Origin: WHSM01 sp050701695
GTDB taxonomy: Bacteria; Actinomycetota; Actinomycetes; Mycobacteriales; Micromonosporaceae
Assembly (NCBI GenBank): GCA_050701695.1
Contig: JBOGDE010000352.1
Location: 1-5,938, forward strand
Length of the DNA: 5,938 nucleotides
Reading direction: 5' to 3'
Position numbers and translations under genes: made by a program. A model generated the notes under the pieces. It saw only the letters and a list, made by a program, of their open reading frames with translations. It searched no databases and was not told the origin of the DNA. Position 1 is the stretch's first letter. Each line of letters opens with the position of its first letter. This document shows, in pieces, positions 5,173 through 5,938 of the stretch.

Positions 5173-5938
5173 CTGTGGCCTCCCTGCACCGGCGGGCGCC
5201 ACTCGTGCGGGGTACGCGACGGTGCCGGTTTCGCCAACCCCAGCCACAGCTCCTCGACCACCCGGTCCACCTGCGCGTCGGTCATCCGGGGCCACAGCGG
5301 CAGCGAGACCACCTCGCCCGCCGCCGCTTCGGCCACCGGCAGGGAGCCCGTACGCAGCTGCGCGTAAGCCGGGGTGAGGTGGCACGGCACCGGGTAGTGC
5401 ACTCCGGTCTGGATGCCGGCCCGGGACAGCGCGCGCCGCAGCGCCTCGCGGCGCCCGACCCGCATCACCAGCAGGTGCCACACGCTGGCGTCCGGGTCGG
5501 CCGGCCACACCAGATCCTCGGCGAGCGGGCCGAGCGAGTCGCGGTACCGCCGCACGATCCGGCGCCGCGCCGCGTTGTCGGAGTCCAGGGTGGGGAGCTT
5601 TCGAGCCAGCACCGCTGCCTGCAGCGCGTCCAGCCGGCTGTTGCGCCCCACCCGCCGGTGGGTGTTGCGCTCATCGTCCCGGCCGTGGTTGGCGAGCATC
5701 CGGATCTCGGCGGCGAGCTGTTCGTCGTCGGTCACCACGGCGCCGGCGTCGCCCCAGCCGCCGAGGTTCTTGCCGGGGTAGAAGCTGAACGTGCCGGCGT
5801 GACCGTGGCTGCCGGCGCGCCGCCGGACACCGTCCGGCCGCTTGCCGTCCAGCGTCCTGCGCCAGAGATTGGTTGATGAAGTCCGGTGTCCAGGTGGTGG
5901 CTCGCAAGGCGGAGGAGGAGTCGATCCCGGTGTTGGAT
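5169..5938 (-). CDS. DegT/DnrJ/EryC1/StrS-family PLP-dependent sugar aminotransferase, C-terminal part
   Basis: Members transfer an amino group from glutamate or glutamine to a keto sugar nucleotide using pyridoxal phosphate. Visible in order: RAGSHGHAGTFSFYPGKNLGG with the PLP-binding Lys at 5771-5769, WGDAGAVVTDDEQLA, NHGRDDE, GRNSRLDALQAAVLARKL, GIQTGVHYPVPCHLTPAY, and SLPLWPRMTDAQVDRVVEEL near the C-terminus. All are standard for the second half of the family. Members are usually 360-400 residues; only about 230 residues here show family resemblance. The frame remains open to the window edge, but upstream of about 5855 no frame shows the expected Glu-Asp/Ala-Gln/His-Gly motif, and there is no ATG, GTG or TTG in frame above 5738. 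Either the 5' half is lost or interrupted, or the edge sequence is wrong. A GTG start at 5738 would lack the catalytic Lys and is not credible for a working enzyme. The stop overlaps an ATG as ATGA. Confidence 0.8.
   Translation of the reverse strand, partial: PTPGSTPPPPCEPPPGHRTSSTNLWRRTLDGKRPDGVRRRAGSHGHAGTFSFYPGKNLGGWGDAGAVVTDDEQLAAEIRMLANHGRDDERNTHRRVGRNSRLDALQAAVLARKLPTLDSDNAARRRIVRRYRDSLGPLAEDLVWPADPDASVWHLLVMRVGRREALRRALSRAGIQTGVHYPVPCHLTPAYAQLRTGSLPVAEAAAGEVVSLPLWPRMTDAQVDRVVEELWLGLAKPAPSRTPHEWRPPVQGGHR
5179..5184 (-). promoter_or_regulatory. Shine-Dalgarno site before ATG 5172
   Basis: GGGAGG on the minus strand, six bases upstream of the ATG at 5172-5170, inside the last codons of the aminotransferase. 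Spacing is ideal. The first full-length gene after it starts 125 bases further on, so the site either serves the 42-codon ORF or is a relic of an earlier, closer start of the phosphoglycosyl transferase gene. Confidence 0.5.
5856..5938. other. Unassigned edge segment with lower GC; possible plus-strand ORF start
   Basis: This stretch interrupts the aminotransferase homology. Its GC is about 60% (47 of 78 bases from 5861 to 5938), clearly below the surroundings. On the plus strand an ATG at 5876 opens a frame to the edge beginning M-K-S-G-V-Q-V-V-A-R-K-A-E-E-E. Its GC by codon position is about 67/33/86% (21 codons), a coding-like pattern for a high-GC genome. The minus-strand frame beginning S-N-T-G-I-D is also open but has an inverted first/second position bias. 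No family is recognised on either strand, and the sample is very short. Confidence 0.3.

Noticed and set aside
5169..5738. A complete 189-codon gene starting at GTG 5738
   Set aside because: This start lies downstream of the catalytic Lys in SFYPGKNLG, and family similarity continues upstream through at least 5820, so it is not a natural start.
5175..5876. Plus-strand open frame of 233 codons opposite the aminotransferase
   Set aside because: The translation is low-complexity Arg/Ala/Pro/Val without recognisable motifs, and the minus strand carries clear aminotransferase motifs over the same bases.
1..5938. CRISPR array, tRNA, rRNA or riboswitch
   Set aside because: No regularly spaced repeats, cloverleaf-like segments or conserved RNA motifs were seen, and nearly all the sequence is accounted for by tightly packed coding regions.

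Overview
The window is GC-rich DNA (roughly 70% or more by eye, with G/C dominating third codon positions). Every convincing gene lies on the minus strand. Composition, GTG starts and protein sequences point to a high-GC actinomycete, possibly of the Micromonosporaceae type; the genus is a guess. The content is part of an exopolysaccharide or capsule biosynthesis operon of the lipid-linked, Wzx/Wzy-like type.

In transcription order (high to low coordinates) the layout is: the C-terminal part of a DegT/DnrJ/EryC1/StrS sugar aminotransferase (stop at 5169); a possible 42-codon small ORF in a repeat-rich spacer (5044-5172); a monotopic phosphoglycosyl transferase that would load the first sugar-phosphate onto undecaprenyl phosphate (4343-5047); a GT4 glycosyltransferase (3078-4346); a Wzz-like co-polymerase without kinase domain (2313-3068); a multi-pass O-antigen ligase/Wzy-like polymerase (888-2303); a GT2 family glycosyltransferase (23-898); and apparently the first codons of another gene (1-26). 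Junctions are ATGA or GTGA overlaps, an 11-nt overlap or 9-nt gaps. This indicates one polycistronic, translationally coupled unit. No promoter, terminator, RNA gene or CRISPR array was seen.

Inferred pathway: the aminotransferase supplies an amino sugar nucleotide, the phosphoglycosyl transferase starts the lipid-linked repeat unit, the GT4 and GT2 enzymes extend it on the cytoplasmic face, and the Wzy-like protein polymerises it outside the membrane under length control by the Wzz-like protein. No flippase (Wzx) or tyrosine kinase is in the window.

Two places deserve attention. Aminotransferase similarity stops abruptly near 5855, shortly before the position where the Glu-Asp/Ala-Gln/His-Gly motif should lie, and is replaced by about 80 bases of lower GC whose codon pattern looks better on the plus strand. 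This may be a rearrangement, an insertion junction or an assembly artefact. The spacer between the aminotransferase and the phosphoglycosyl transferase carries a small ORF with a good ribosome binding site and ATGA overlaps at both ends, embedded in short direct and inverted repeats.
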